From JACRGC01 sp035288785 (GTDB lineage: Archaea > Micrarchaeota > Micrarchaeia > Norongarragalinales > SBBD01), in NCBI GenBank assembly GCA_035288785.1, contig DATDZF010000071.1:1-21005 (forward strand): DNA of 21,005 nt. The letters run 5' to 3'. A program made the translations under genes and the position numbers. Position 1 is the stretch's first letter. Every line of letters begins with the position of its first letter. The notes beneath the pieces are model-generated. The model was not told the DNA's origin, did not search any database, and saw nothing but the letters and a program-made list of their open reading frames with translations. Positions 7,501 to 14,116 of this stretch are shown piece after piece.

Positions 7501-7861
7501 AGGTGTCAGTGCAGGGGCAGAAATCAGTTGGATCATCGACACAGCCAGCAACCCAGCCGGTACCGCCCGAATTGCAGGTTTTGGTGCCTTGGCAGGTTTG
7601 GCTGCCGGGAGGCAGAATGTTGGCGCAGGCATAGGATTGCCCACTAGGGCAGCATGTAAATGCCGGATTTGCTTGGCATGAGGTGAAGCAAGCCTCTTTA
7701 ATGCCTGTGCACTGCATCCTCCCGATGCACCCATTTGCACGCTCGCATTCGGACCACTGGCCGGTTAGGCAATAGCAACCCGGAATAGGGTCTGCCTTAA
7801 TTGGCTGCGCTAGCAAAGCGATCATTCCTGCAATGAAAATTAATGATAGTGCGAATCTCAT
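4592..7861 (-). CDS. Secreted RHS/YD-repeat protein (middle part of split RHS system)
   Basis: 1089 residues. A signal peptide covers about 1-23 (hydrophobic 4-18, then IKADP). Residues 29-115 are Cys-rich, and 121-157 form a thrombospondin-type-1-like module (WTCGDFGSC...GIQTRTC...C...ESQPC). YD repeats of the RHS type fill 165-513 and 704-1060; typical units are YGYDNFGRLTSV, YNYDGLGRLSTA, YSYDELNRLTKV and FTYDEAGNRQTE. Between them, 514-700 is a non-YD insertion (NPGFES...GFEDWDSGSG...YQFSVWLK...WIDDISLEG) that looks like a beta-sandwich carbohydrate-binding module of the CBM4/9 or discoidin type. The chain stops after HYVYDISGNLIYENEF with a short Gly/Cys tail, before the RHS-associated core. 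That core is found in the separate gene at 12299-14032. The ATG directly abuts the TAA of the upstream gene, so the two are cotranslated. YD repeats build hollow cocoon shells in known Tc and RHS toxins. Confidence 0.9.
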   Translation of the reverse strand: MRFALSLIFIAGMIALLAQPIKADPIPGCYCLTGQWSECERANGCIGRMQCTGIKEACFTSCQANPAFTCCPSGQSYACANILPPGSQTCQGTKTCNSGGTGWVAGCVDDPTDFCPCTDTWTCGDFGSCTAGIQTRTCTKTNSCPINVNKPPESQPCSGIIKLRNSKVYDPDAAKWLVTTYDSYNDYGQILEETDPLGMKNTYEYYPIPGTTGGNGFYGDLKKMNFPTTSGNTHYTEYTWEDDQVLLKSVKVGTSSSTTATTEYGYDNFGRLTSVKKPNPATGAAEATAGVTYTYAAGTTADETITEIRRIEGAVQTQSEEHYDAFGRNYFTKFINSGGTNIITKNTYDTAGRLEKQFKPKTGNNPSDITDSDTKTTFAYLSDPLERITTITPPDDTTIAGIETIQYSYGIDAGKEFNAMKDEKGYWKKSLFDEWGNKVSSKEGSTDGISYANDNTFAYTFFNGMDASVDSEGHITDYNYDGLGRLSTAITADLGTISYKYNDLGNVIEKGPVEILKNPGFESVGGQSGGFEDWDSGSGEQSQSFTLETNNCHSGFRCIKAAYGNWWANQNVKLQPNTNYQFSVWLKVNTSSGTSPIVLIESVNQYPNSSGSSIYWRYMSSYWSPFCSTIETVNGWDHRVCSFNTAKDANNLPHSPPITDPADPRLNANVYIYSGTDCPAGMGWNVCKTKFNWIDDISLEGANIYYSYDELNRLTKVDYPSTWPDTTYSYDTCTKGKGRVCFITDASGSSSFTYDSRGRVATVVKTTSDLNGGSAISYTTSYTYTDSDQVKTIVYPSGLGTSTYQYDNFGRTSAVEDPSRLATVTYYPSNTVDLLKFGSAASPAVTTDYEYHLRDNLKSANTYKGSTPSNTLYKRSFKYDASLNLQTVRQGLDPQSTTDPIKGSFSYDVLHRLSANPISETGKSLSFTYDEAGNRQTETYAGIYTRTYTYEYESAGGNSQRLLQFQTAITGGPTYNTYMSYDKRGNLLSRNCGSTIDCISSSFEYNPDNMLIKATRASGGTTEHYTYDYSGVRVRKDSKSASAVSPYQVIHYVYDISGNLIYENEFNAPPASGGSGCGFDKRTGMMACK

Positions 7862-10800
7862 TTATGCTTCCTCTGAATATATGTACTGCTCCTGCGATTT
7901 TACCGTTTCAACTCCTGAGATAACATCTTTTTGGGTCACGGATTTTTTGAGGGAAACAACGAATCGGTTTTTAAGAATACCATCAATATGCACATCGCCT
8001 GTTCCGGATATGGCATACCCGATTTCAGTTTTGCGTTTTGTAACGCTCCCTTCCTTGTAGGAAGTGTAGGAAACCGGCAAAATTACCCTCTGATCAAGCC
8101 CAAGCCCATCATCGTAAAAATCATTGTAAGCGATGTCCGTGATTGTGGAAACGGATGTACCGGTTGCCGTATCGTAGATTGTTGTTTTTTTGCCGCTGGG
8201 AAGGTTGACGTTTGAATTGAAATAGTGGTTAGTTAGATCGCCATTTAGCGTCTGCGGGGATTTGTCCAATATTGATGCTGTGACCGGGGAAAAAGACCTC
8301 AGAGTCTCTTCAACCTTGACAAGGTTGCCTGCGCTATTGCGGTATTCGGTTTTATCGAGAAAGCCCCTAAGCCCATCATAATCATTTACTGCAATCAACG
8401 CCACCTTATCAACAGAATTTTCCGATGCTTTTTCGCACCATTGGTATTGGTCCATCTGCCCGGGATTGTATTCGGAAATTAGGCACAATATCTCGCCCGA
8501 CAGGATAGCGGTGCTCGCCTCAGCATAGGGGTCGATTAGACCCGGCTCGATATTGTCGAGGGATAAATCATAGATGTGTTTTACGCTGCCTGCTGTGCCA
8601 GGGTTTATCGTTTTTGTCGTGAGGTAATAAACGTATTCCGGGGGGTCTTCCCGAAGCGTGTTAACGAACTTAAAACTCGTTCCCGCATAGGATTCTATCT
8701 TTTTTTGGACAAAATTTTCGGGTATTTTATTGACGAATCCTGCACGGTAAGCAGGGTTTATTGTCGGGACCGCAGGATTCTCGTATTCGTAATTGTAAGC
8801 GTAGGTGGCGGATTCCCCGGAAGTCCTGCTGGAAAGAAGTGTCTGCTTCATGCGGATGCCTCCCATCAAAAAAGTATGGTCGGCTGTGGGATCGGTATAA
8901 ACGGTCACATCGGACATTGTGTCATAATCCCTGAATGTCACCGTGAAATCCTTGTATATTTTATCGTTTTCATAGGTAAATGCCGCCTTAAGGCCGGTCG
9001 GGTAGCTGATTTGGTTTAGTGACCAAACCTTTGCTTCTTCCAGCCCCCCGAAGGAGTCGAAATTAGGGTTAGCCTGGTTCTCCTTTTCTATCTCAAGCCC
9101 GTTTGGATTTGTGGTATAGTAGCCGAAAATATCCCGGTAATTATAAGGGTTCAAGCGGTTGCAGAGGGGCAATTTCGCATAATCCGGCCCGGGAAAGTAG
9201 CTGAACTCGTAAGAGGGGAGTGTATTGTCCAAGGTTTTACCGCGGAGCTTAATCTCAGTCAAGGTAAGCCTGGAGAGGGCCGTATTGTCCGGGATGCTGA
9301 TGATCCCACTGCTCTTGCAGGAGCTAGGGTTGGCATTTTCAGCAGCAGCGGTAATGGTGTTCATTGTGTTGTAATAGAATTCTATCTCCCGGATAGCTGT
9401 GGTAGAAATGCTGCTGCCATCATAATTGGGGCCCTGGTTCTGGTATAGGGTTATGCGCTTTAAGTGCTTTGGTTTTTGGTTTTGGTTGCTATCGCCATCA
9501 CTTGAATAGATGCGCTCCTTCTGGTAATCATAAAGGTAATTGTAAAGAACCGCTCCGGATCCCGATGTTTGGTAGAAATCATCCTCGTAGGTGAACACTG
9601 CCGCATGCGAGGGAGTGATTATCTTGTCAATATACGCAAAATCCACATGGGCAATCTCATCGTTATCAAAGAAATCGTAATGGAGCGAGGATGTGGTATA
9701 TTTTAGGGCAATCCAGTTCCCCTTGTTATCCTTTGCAGAGTTCAACGGATCAAGATCCTTGGGATTGGAGCCATCGATGTAATCTGGGTCCAGTATGGCG
9801 GTTAGCTTCCATTCCATATTGCCTTTTGGGCTTCCCGTAAACATCGGATTTGGCCCCCTTGCCTCATTCCCATCGTCGAATGCGTCGGCAACCGTTCTTT
9901 TGAGGGCTTTTCCGTAAATATAGCGCGAGCCGTCGGATTTTGTAAGAATGAAACCAGTGTAATCGCAGGCGTATTCGGTAAAATCATCGCAATAATTGTC
10001 GAGGCGTTCCAACTTGTAGGGGATATTTAGGTTGCTTGGCTTGAAGATGGGGAATATTTCAGCAGTTGAAGGAGGCGCATAATTGTGGAATTCGATGCCG
10101 CCCTCAGGGAATGAGACATAATAGGCATCGGGAAGGGGATCGTCCATCGTGTATTTTAGCTCTTCTACAGAAGTTGGAGCGCGGCAATCTCCCCATTTGG
10201 GTGGCGAGCCATATTGCTTGTCGACGGCGCATTCGATTCCTTCGGAGCCATCATAGCTTTCGCCAATTTCACAGCGGCCATTTCCGCACACTTTCGTTGG
10301 AATCTTGATGATCGAGCAATAATCGTTCTCACAATAGTAATTTTCGCAAAGACCATTGCCGCAGTTGCCAGTATTGAAATCGCAAACAAAATTCTGGCTA
10401 GGCAGGGTTGTGCAGTCGGTATGGCAGTTGAACCAGTTCTCCCCGGAGCCGCATGCGCCATTTCCGCAGCCGGCAGTGCATCGCTGGCCATTGTAGCATT
10501 TGTTCAGGGTAACGCCCGGGCATGCGGAATGGTCGTAATAGGAACCACCCCCGCAATCCATCAACCAGCACGAGTTATCGCCATCGAAGCAAACGTATCC
10601 TTCGGCGGTATTGTCCGCGCCGCAAGTGCCTGGATTGTAGGAGGTGCCGGACCTGCAGCTTCCCTGAATGCATTCATTGATGATGCTCGTGCAGCTAAGG
10701 CCGCTACTGCACTCCGATGCACCATATGGATCTGGGGATGCCGGCCAATCGAAGCCCGCCGCCTGTGGATGCATCTTATATTCGTCGCATTCGCACACCT

Positions 10801-11236
10801 GGTCGCCTGACTCACCCCCATTTGTGCTTGGGCAATCCCTTGGGCATGTGGAAAAGAATTCGCCGCCATTGCACACATTGTCCCCGCAATATGTGACAAG
10901 CGTTTGTTTTGAGTTGTGGAAATCGACAATGTTGATCGGAATGCGGTAAACGGATCCGGTTTCAAGATGCCAGCCAAGCCCAATGTTGCTTGCCGGCTGG
11001 TCGACACGGATGCCTGCCTGGTAATGGGCTACAAGTGGGAAATTAAAACCATTCCTGCCAGGAACCTCAAAAAGGGGGATATTGAGGAATGAATCGCCGG
11101 TGAAGAAAATATCCTCCCTGGAAATGGGCATTACCCTTGATGCCTCTGGCGGATTGATCGCAGCGTTCGAAATTTCCGCTAGCAAAATAACGACGATGGC
11201 TGCCGGTATTAGTAAAAGCCTTTGCCTCCCCCACAT
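7862..11236 (-). CDS. Secreted SpvB-like/RHS N-terminal protein with Cys-rich insertion
   Basis: 1124 residues. A signal peptide covers about 1-25 (LLLIPAAIVVILLAEISNA). Residues 45-105 (NIPLFEVPGRNGFNFPLVAHYQAG...NIGLGWHLETGSVYRIP) match the opening of SpvB/TcB-like and RHS N-terminal domains. Residues 115-352 are an exceptionally Cys-rich insertion with at least four CGxGxC-type units (117-135, 257-275, 292-302, 317-336). From 366 on, the RHS-like strands resume (AYYVSFPEGGIEFH, DGSRYIYG, MEWKLTAILDP). The end, KSQEQYIYSEEA, stops in mid-repeat style. The TAA is followed without gap by the ATG of the YD-repeat gene. It is probably the N-terminal third of one RHS shell. The ATG is about 32 bases below a CCTATATAAAA box (11264-11274), giving a nearly leaderless mRNA. 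Its many cysteines imply disulphide bonding outside the membrane. Confidence 0.85.
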   Translation of the reverse strand: MWGRQRLLLIPAAIVVILLAEISNAAINPPEASRVMPISREDIFFTGDSFLNIPLFEVPGRNGFNFPLVAHYQAGIRVDQPASNIGLGWHLETGSVYRIPINIVDFHNSKQTLVTYCGDNVCNGGEFFSTCPRDCPSTNGGESGDQVCECDEYKMHPQAAGFDWPASPDPYGASECSSGLSCTSIINECIQGSCRSGTSYNPGTCGADNTAEGYVCFDGDNSCWLMDCGGGSYYDHSACPGVTLNKCYNGQRCTAGCGNGACGSGENWFNCHTDCTTLPSQNFVCDFNTGNCGNGLCENYYCENDYCSIIKIPTKVCGNGRCEIGESYDGSEGIECAVDKQYGSPPKWGDCRAPTSVEELKYTMDDPLPDAYYVSFPEGGIEFHNYAPPSTAEIFPIFKPSNLNIPYKLERLDNYCDDFTEYACDYTGFILTKSDGSRYIYGKALKRTVADAFDDGNEARGPNPMFTGSPKGNMEWKLTAILDPDYIDGSNPKDLDPLNSAKDNKGNWIALKYTTSSLHYDFFDNDEIAHVDFAYIDKIITPSHAAVFTYEDDFYQTSGSGAVLYNYLYDYQKERIYSSDGDSNQNQKPKHLKRITLYQNQGPNYDGSSISTTAIREIEFYYNTMNTITAAAENANPSSCKSSGIISIPDNTALSRLTLTEIKLRGKTLDNTLPSYEFSYFPGPDYAKLPLCNRLNPYNYRDIFGYYTTNPNGLEIEKENQANPNFDSFGGLEEAKVWSLNQISYPTGLKAAFTYENDKIYKDFTVTFRDYDTMSDVTVYTDPTADHTFLMGGIRMKQTLLSSRTSGESATYAYNYEYENPAVPTINPAYRAGFVNKIPENFVQKKIESYAGTSFKFVNTLREDPPEYVYYLTTKTINPGTAGSVKHIYDLSLDNIEPGLIDPYAEASTAILSGEILCLISEYNPGQMDQYQWCEKASENSVDKVALIAVNDYDGLRGFLDKTEYRNSAGNLVKVEETLRSFSPVTASILDKSPQTLNGDLTNHYFNSNVNLPSGKKTTIYDTATGTSVSTITDIAYNDFYDDGLGLDQRVILPVSYTSYKEGSVTKRKTEIGYAISGTGDVHIDGILKNRFVVSLKKSVTQKDVISGVETVKSQEQYIYSEEA

Positions 11237-11263
11237 GTTAACCTAAAAAATACGAAAGGTTAA

Positions 11264-11336
11264 TTTTATATAGGCGATGCTGCCAATCCCGATTTCGGCA
11301 ATACCCGATTTGGCGCATTTTGCTAACTTTAATAAA
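11264..11336. promoter_or_regulatory. Divergent promoter region with direct repeats
   Basis: The space between the two divergent starts holds a TATA box for the - strand RHS gene (CCTATATAAAA on that strand, 11264-11274) and one for the + strand membrane-protein gene (TTTAATAAA, 11328-11336). Between them are two similar units, CAATCCCGATTTCGG and CAATACCCGATTTGG, sharing CCCGATTT at 11288-11295 and 11304-11311, 16 bases apart. This spacing would put both copies near one face of the helix. They could bind one regulator acting on both promoters. The function is inferred. Confidence 0.4.
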
Positions 11337-11377
11337 TACGAAAAACCAATCATGTGTGTAAAGGGGGTATGGAAATT

Positions 11378-12211
11378 ATGGTTGAAAAAATGCCGGAGCA
11401 CATAATGCGCAATGAGCGCCGCATCCAATCGATGCCAACCCCTGAAAGGCAGGCGCTTGCATGGCACAAGCTCTTGGAGGATGCCCGGGGAAATCGTGCA
11501 TTTGAACGCTACATTCCCCTATACCGCGAGCGGAGGGACGCCCTGATCTCCAATATCAGCATTGACGGCTTAGTCTTGCTTGCAAATCGGGTGAAAAGGC
11601 GGGACCCAGAATTTGCGGAGATGCTAAGGGGCCCGGAATTCCAAAGGCGGCTGCAGAAGCTCATGCCAAATAAGAGGAGTTCATTCATTAGGCGTGCGGG
11701 GCCAATGGTACTCGCAGCTCTGGTAGGGGCCGGAGCCATAGGTGCATGGACTGCCCATAAGATTCCACAGGTAAGGAAGGCAGCATTCCAGCAAGGAGTC
11801 GAAACCGGGAAGGAAAGCGGATTTCGGGAAGGCTTTAAGGCTGCAGACACCACGAGAATTATTGTGGATGGGAAGGTGTACAAGTTCGATTCGGAAGCAT
11901 TGAATGAATTGGATAAAATTTCAAGGTACTCGAAAGCTGATTACGAAACCACGATTCGGGCTTTGGCTCAATTCCTCACACATAAGGCTCCCAGGTCATT
12001 CTTAGCGCAAACTTTTAATTCCAGGGATTCGGCAAATGCATCCGCAGCTGCAAGGGGCGTTGGGCCAAAGGGCCTATCTGGGCTGGATTCGCTGAACACA
12101 GCAACTAAAGTTCTTACAAGATTACAGCAAACACTTAATGAGGAGCAGCAGGGAAATGCCGCCGCCCGCCGCCTTTGGCAAGCGATAGTATTAGGTGCAA
12201 CTAATAAGTAG
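11378..12211 (+). CDS. Single-pass membrane protein of unknown function within RHS block
   Basis: 277 residues, not recognised. The N-terminal ~105 residues are charged and helical (RNERRIQSMPTPERQALAWHK and following). A basic stretch (NKRSSFIRRAG) precedes one hydrophobic segment at about 107-126 (PMVLAALVGAGAIGAWTA). The rest (about 127-277) includes VETGKESGFREGFKAAD, a small strand pair (TRIIVDGKVYKFDS) and long helices. By the positive-inside rule the N-terminal domain is cytoplasmic and the C-terminal domain outside. The chosen ATG has GGGGG ten bases upstream; ATG 11369 is an alternative. It stands on the opposite strand between two parts of the split RHS system, divergent from the 1124-aa gene and convergent with the core gene. 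Roles in anchoring, export or self-protection are possible but unproven. Confidence 0.62.
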   Translation: MVEKMPEHIMRNERRIQSMPTPERQALAWHKLLEDARGNRAFERYIPLYRERRDALISNISIDGLVLLANRVKRRDPEFAEMLRGPEFQRRLQKLMPNKRSSFIRRAGPMVLAALVGAGAIGAWTAHKIPQVRKAAFQQGVETGKESGFREGFKAADTTRIIVDGKVYKFDSEALNELDKISRYSKADYETTIRALAQFLTHKAPRSFLAQTFNSRDSANASAAARGVGPKGLSGLDSLNTATKVLTRLQQTLNEEQQGNAAARRLWQAIVLGATNK

Positions 12212-12298
12212 GGGAGGGATTTGCTAGAATCCAAATAAAATCAGGTTGGGAAAATATCCGCTAAGTCATCAGCTTTCCCCTGAATTACGATTTCTTTT
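12212..12298. other. Convergent intergenic spacer with possible hairpin
   Basis: 87 bases lie between two convergent stop codons. An imperfect inverted repeat, TCAG-GTT-GGGAAA pairing with TTTCCC-CTGA around a loop of about 20 bases, is followed by an A/T-rich stretch with TTTCTTTT. It could help end transcription of the + strand gene. The signal is weak. Confidence 0.25.
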
Positions 12299-14032
12299 CT
12301 AAGGACCGGAACGTTCGCTTACAAGGGGAAGCGTAGGATCAACCCTAAAGGCTTTACCTTGGGAACTACGGAAAACCACAACTGCATGTTCGCCGGCTAT
12401 TTCGTTTTCTATTGCGCCTTTCAGGATGCCATCGTTGCATAGTTGCTCTAAAAATGCGCCCGCGGCAAGCGCCATGGGCCTGCATGTTGCACCAAAACCG
12501 TAACTTTTTCCATCAATGGTAGAGGCGAAAAGGGCTTCCCCTAAATCTGCCTGGCCCCTTGATTTCAGGGCGGCGGTGCGCGCGAGCTCGTTCTGAAGAT
12601 TATACAAGGGGGTATTGGCAGGGCTCAGGTAGAGGAATGAAGCTAATTTCGAGAGGATTTCAAGATCGCTAAGGCCCTTTCCGCGCACCTGCTTTGCAAA
12701 TTGCGAATACCTTTTCCCAAGCAGCCCGCCAGGATCCATGCTGATGGAATAAGCCATAACCTCCCTTCCAAGGATGCGACCATATGAAAGTGTCTGTGTG
12801 CCGGCCGGAGGCGAAACACCGCCAATGAATTTGGTTACCCCAAAGTCCGGAATTATGAACTCATTGTTCAAGCCATGGCCCTGCCTTCGGATCGTCTCGT
12901 AAACGAAGAATTCGCCCTGGCCATTTTCTTGTATGTCGATCGGATGCTTAGGGTCGGGAATTTGCGCATTAAGGGCCGCTCTTGCAGAATCAATGCTATA
13001 AACCTCAGAGGAATCGGATTTTTTTAGGACTTTCCCATTTTGGATGAATACTCCACTTTGCTGCCGGCCATCGGGATCGGTGAAATAATTGGGGTTGTTG
13101 CTCACATATGCATACCTATTTAGTGTCTGGGGAATGGCAATATTGCCGCCCATGGAATCTGCCGATGTGAACCTGCCAACATATGGGTCGTAATACCTGG
13201 CGCCAAAGTAAATGAGGCCAGTTGACGAGTCCTTTGGTTTACCGGTAAATTTCGAATCCGTTGCCTGGGATAAGCCGTAAGCGTCATATGCGGCACTGCT
13301 GCTTGGTGCCAATGTTCCAGTAGAATCCGTCTTGAAAATAATGCTGCCAAGAGCGTCATCATGGACGTATTTCAGGACGCCGTTTTGCTTTTCGGCAACC
13401 GCCTTGCCCCCAGCAAAAAATGTAACTTTCTTTGTTGAAGTATAGGTAGAAAGGTCCAGGGTTGATGCCGCCTGAACTGAAAGCATTGGCTCTTGCCGCA
13501 TCTCCCTTTCACATACGCCCATGCTGCATGTGAAGCCCGAACCGCACAAATTCCCATCATCAGTCTGGTTGTTGCAGTCATTGTCGATGCCATCGCAGAT
13601 TTCGGGAGAGCAAGCGGGTGCTGTGGGAGAGGGCGATGGCATAACAGAAACGGAAGGGGATGGATTTGGCGCAACAGAGGGCGAAGGGGTTTCAGAAGGC
13701 GAGGGAATGATGTACACTGAGGGAGAAGGAGTAATTGAGGGCAAGGGAGATGGAAGAATGGTGGGCGAAGGATTCACTGTTATCGATGGAGTTGCAACAG
13801 GCATAGTATCATTGAAGGTGGAATTCATAACCGGATCGGGAGAAATAATTACTTGGTCAGTTCCGTTCGCAGTTGAGTTAACTGCCTCGACGGAGATTGC
13901 CCCGTTTAATGCAAATGGAGCTGTTGGATCCGGGGAAATAATTGGAAAAGCCGATGAAAGGGAGCCCGCGGCTATAATGGCAATTATGGCAACCATGCCA
14001 AGATGAACCGGATTGAACGCCAATTTTCCCAT
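12299..14032 (-). CDS. Secreted RHS-associated core protein with transglutaminase-like C-terminal domain
   Basis: 577 residues. A signal peptide or anchor covers about 10-28 (HLGMVAIIAIIAAGSLSSAFP). A Pro/Ser/Thr-rich linker follows (80-140, repeated PSPS), then a MopE-like motif (CSPEICDGIDNDCNNQTDDG, 141-160). The RHS-associated core runs at 201-322: KKVTFFAGGKAVAEK, KYVHDDALGS, TGLIYFGARYYDPYVGRF, LNRYAYVSNNPNYFTDPDG. In bacterial RHS proteins, the part after DPDG is the variable effector. Here it is 255 residues ending with GATCRPMALAAGAFLEQ (Cys517), GEHAVVVF (His549) and FRVDPTLPL (Asp565). This Cys-His-Asp order and spacing fits transglutaminase-like cysteine peptidases. The ATG has a GAGGGGGC ribosome-binding site. 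The gene completes the RHS chain that stops at 4592, but lies upstream and separated by a + strand gene. It is probably a secreted toxin or surface enzyme; this is inferred. Confidence 0.87.
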   Translation of the reverse strand: MGKLAFNPVHLGMVAIIAIIAAGSLSSAFPIISPDPTAPFALNGAISVEAVNSTANGTDQVIISPDPVMNSTFNDTMPVATPSITVNPSPTILPSPLPSITPSPSVYIIPSPSETPSPSVAPNPSPSVSVMPSPSPTAPACSPEICDGIDNDCNNQTDDGNLCGSGFTCSMGVCEREMRQEPMLSVQAASTLDLSTYTSTKKVTFFAGGKAVAEKQNGVLKYVHDDALGSIIFKTDSTGTLAPSSSAAYDAYGLSQATDSKFTGKPKDSSTGLIYFGARYYDPYVGRFTSADSMGGNIAIPQTLNRYAYVSNNPNYFTDPDGRQQSGVFIQNGKVLKKSDSSEVYSIDSARAALNAQIPDPKHPIDIQENGQGEFFVYETIRRQGHGLNNEFIIPDFGVTKFIGGVSPPAGTQTLSYGRILGREVMAYSISMDPGGLLGKRYSQFAKQVRGKGLSDLEILSKLASFLYLSPANTPLYNLQNELARTAALKSRGQADLGEALFASTIDGKSYGFGATCRPMALAAGAFLEQLCNDGILKGAIENEIAGEHAVVVFRSSQGKAFRVDPTLPLVSERSGP

Positions 14033-14057
14033 TTGCCCCCTCAGCCCTTCTGCCCAT

Positions 14058-14097
14058 AAAAATTATTAAAGGTATTCTCACCGGTTTAAATATAATC
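14058..14097. promoter_or_regulatory. Divergent promoter region between RHS core gene and 482-aa gene
   Basis: TTTAAATATAA at 14085-14095 reads as a TATA box on both strands. For the + strand, a start about 26 bases downstream would fall on the GTG at 14117. For the - strand there is a second box (CTTTAATAATTTTTAT on that strand, about 14057-14072), 30 bases before the ATG at 14032. Shared regulation of the two genes is possible. Confidence 0.4.
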
Positions 14098-14116
14098 GGC
14101 ACCAAAATTTATCCAA

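Noticed and set aside
10214..10810. 198-codon open frame on the + strand inside the 1124-aa gene
   Set aside because: It is antisense to the Cys-rich, well-recognised RHS protein, Ala/Ile-biased as expected for a reverse frame, and lacks a convincing start signal.
13612..13792. GA-rich repetitive DNA that looks like a tandem repeat
   Set aside because: It encodes the Pro/Ser/Thr linker (PSPS units) of the RHS core protein on the other strand; the repetition is explained by the protein.
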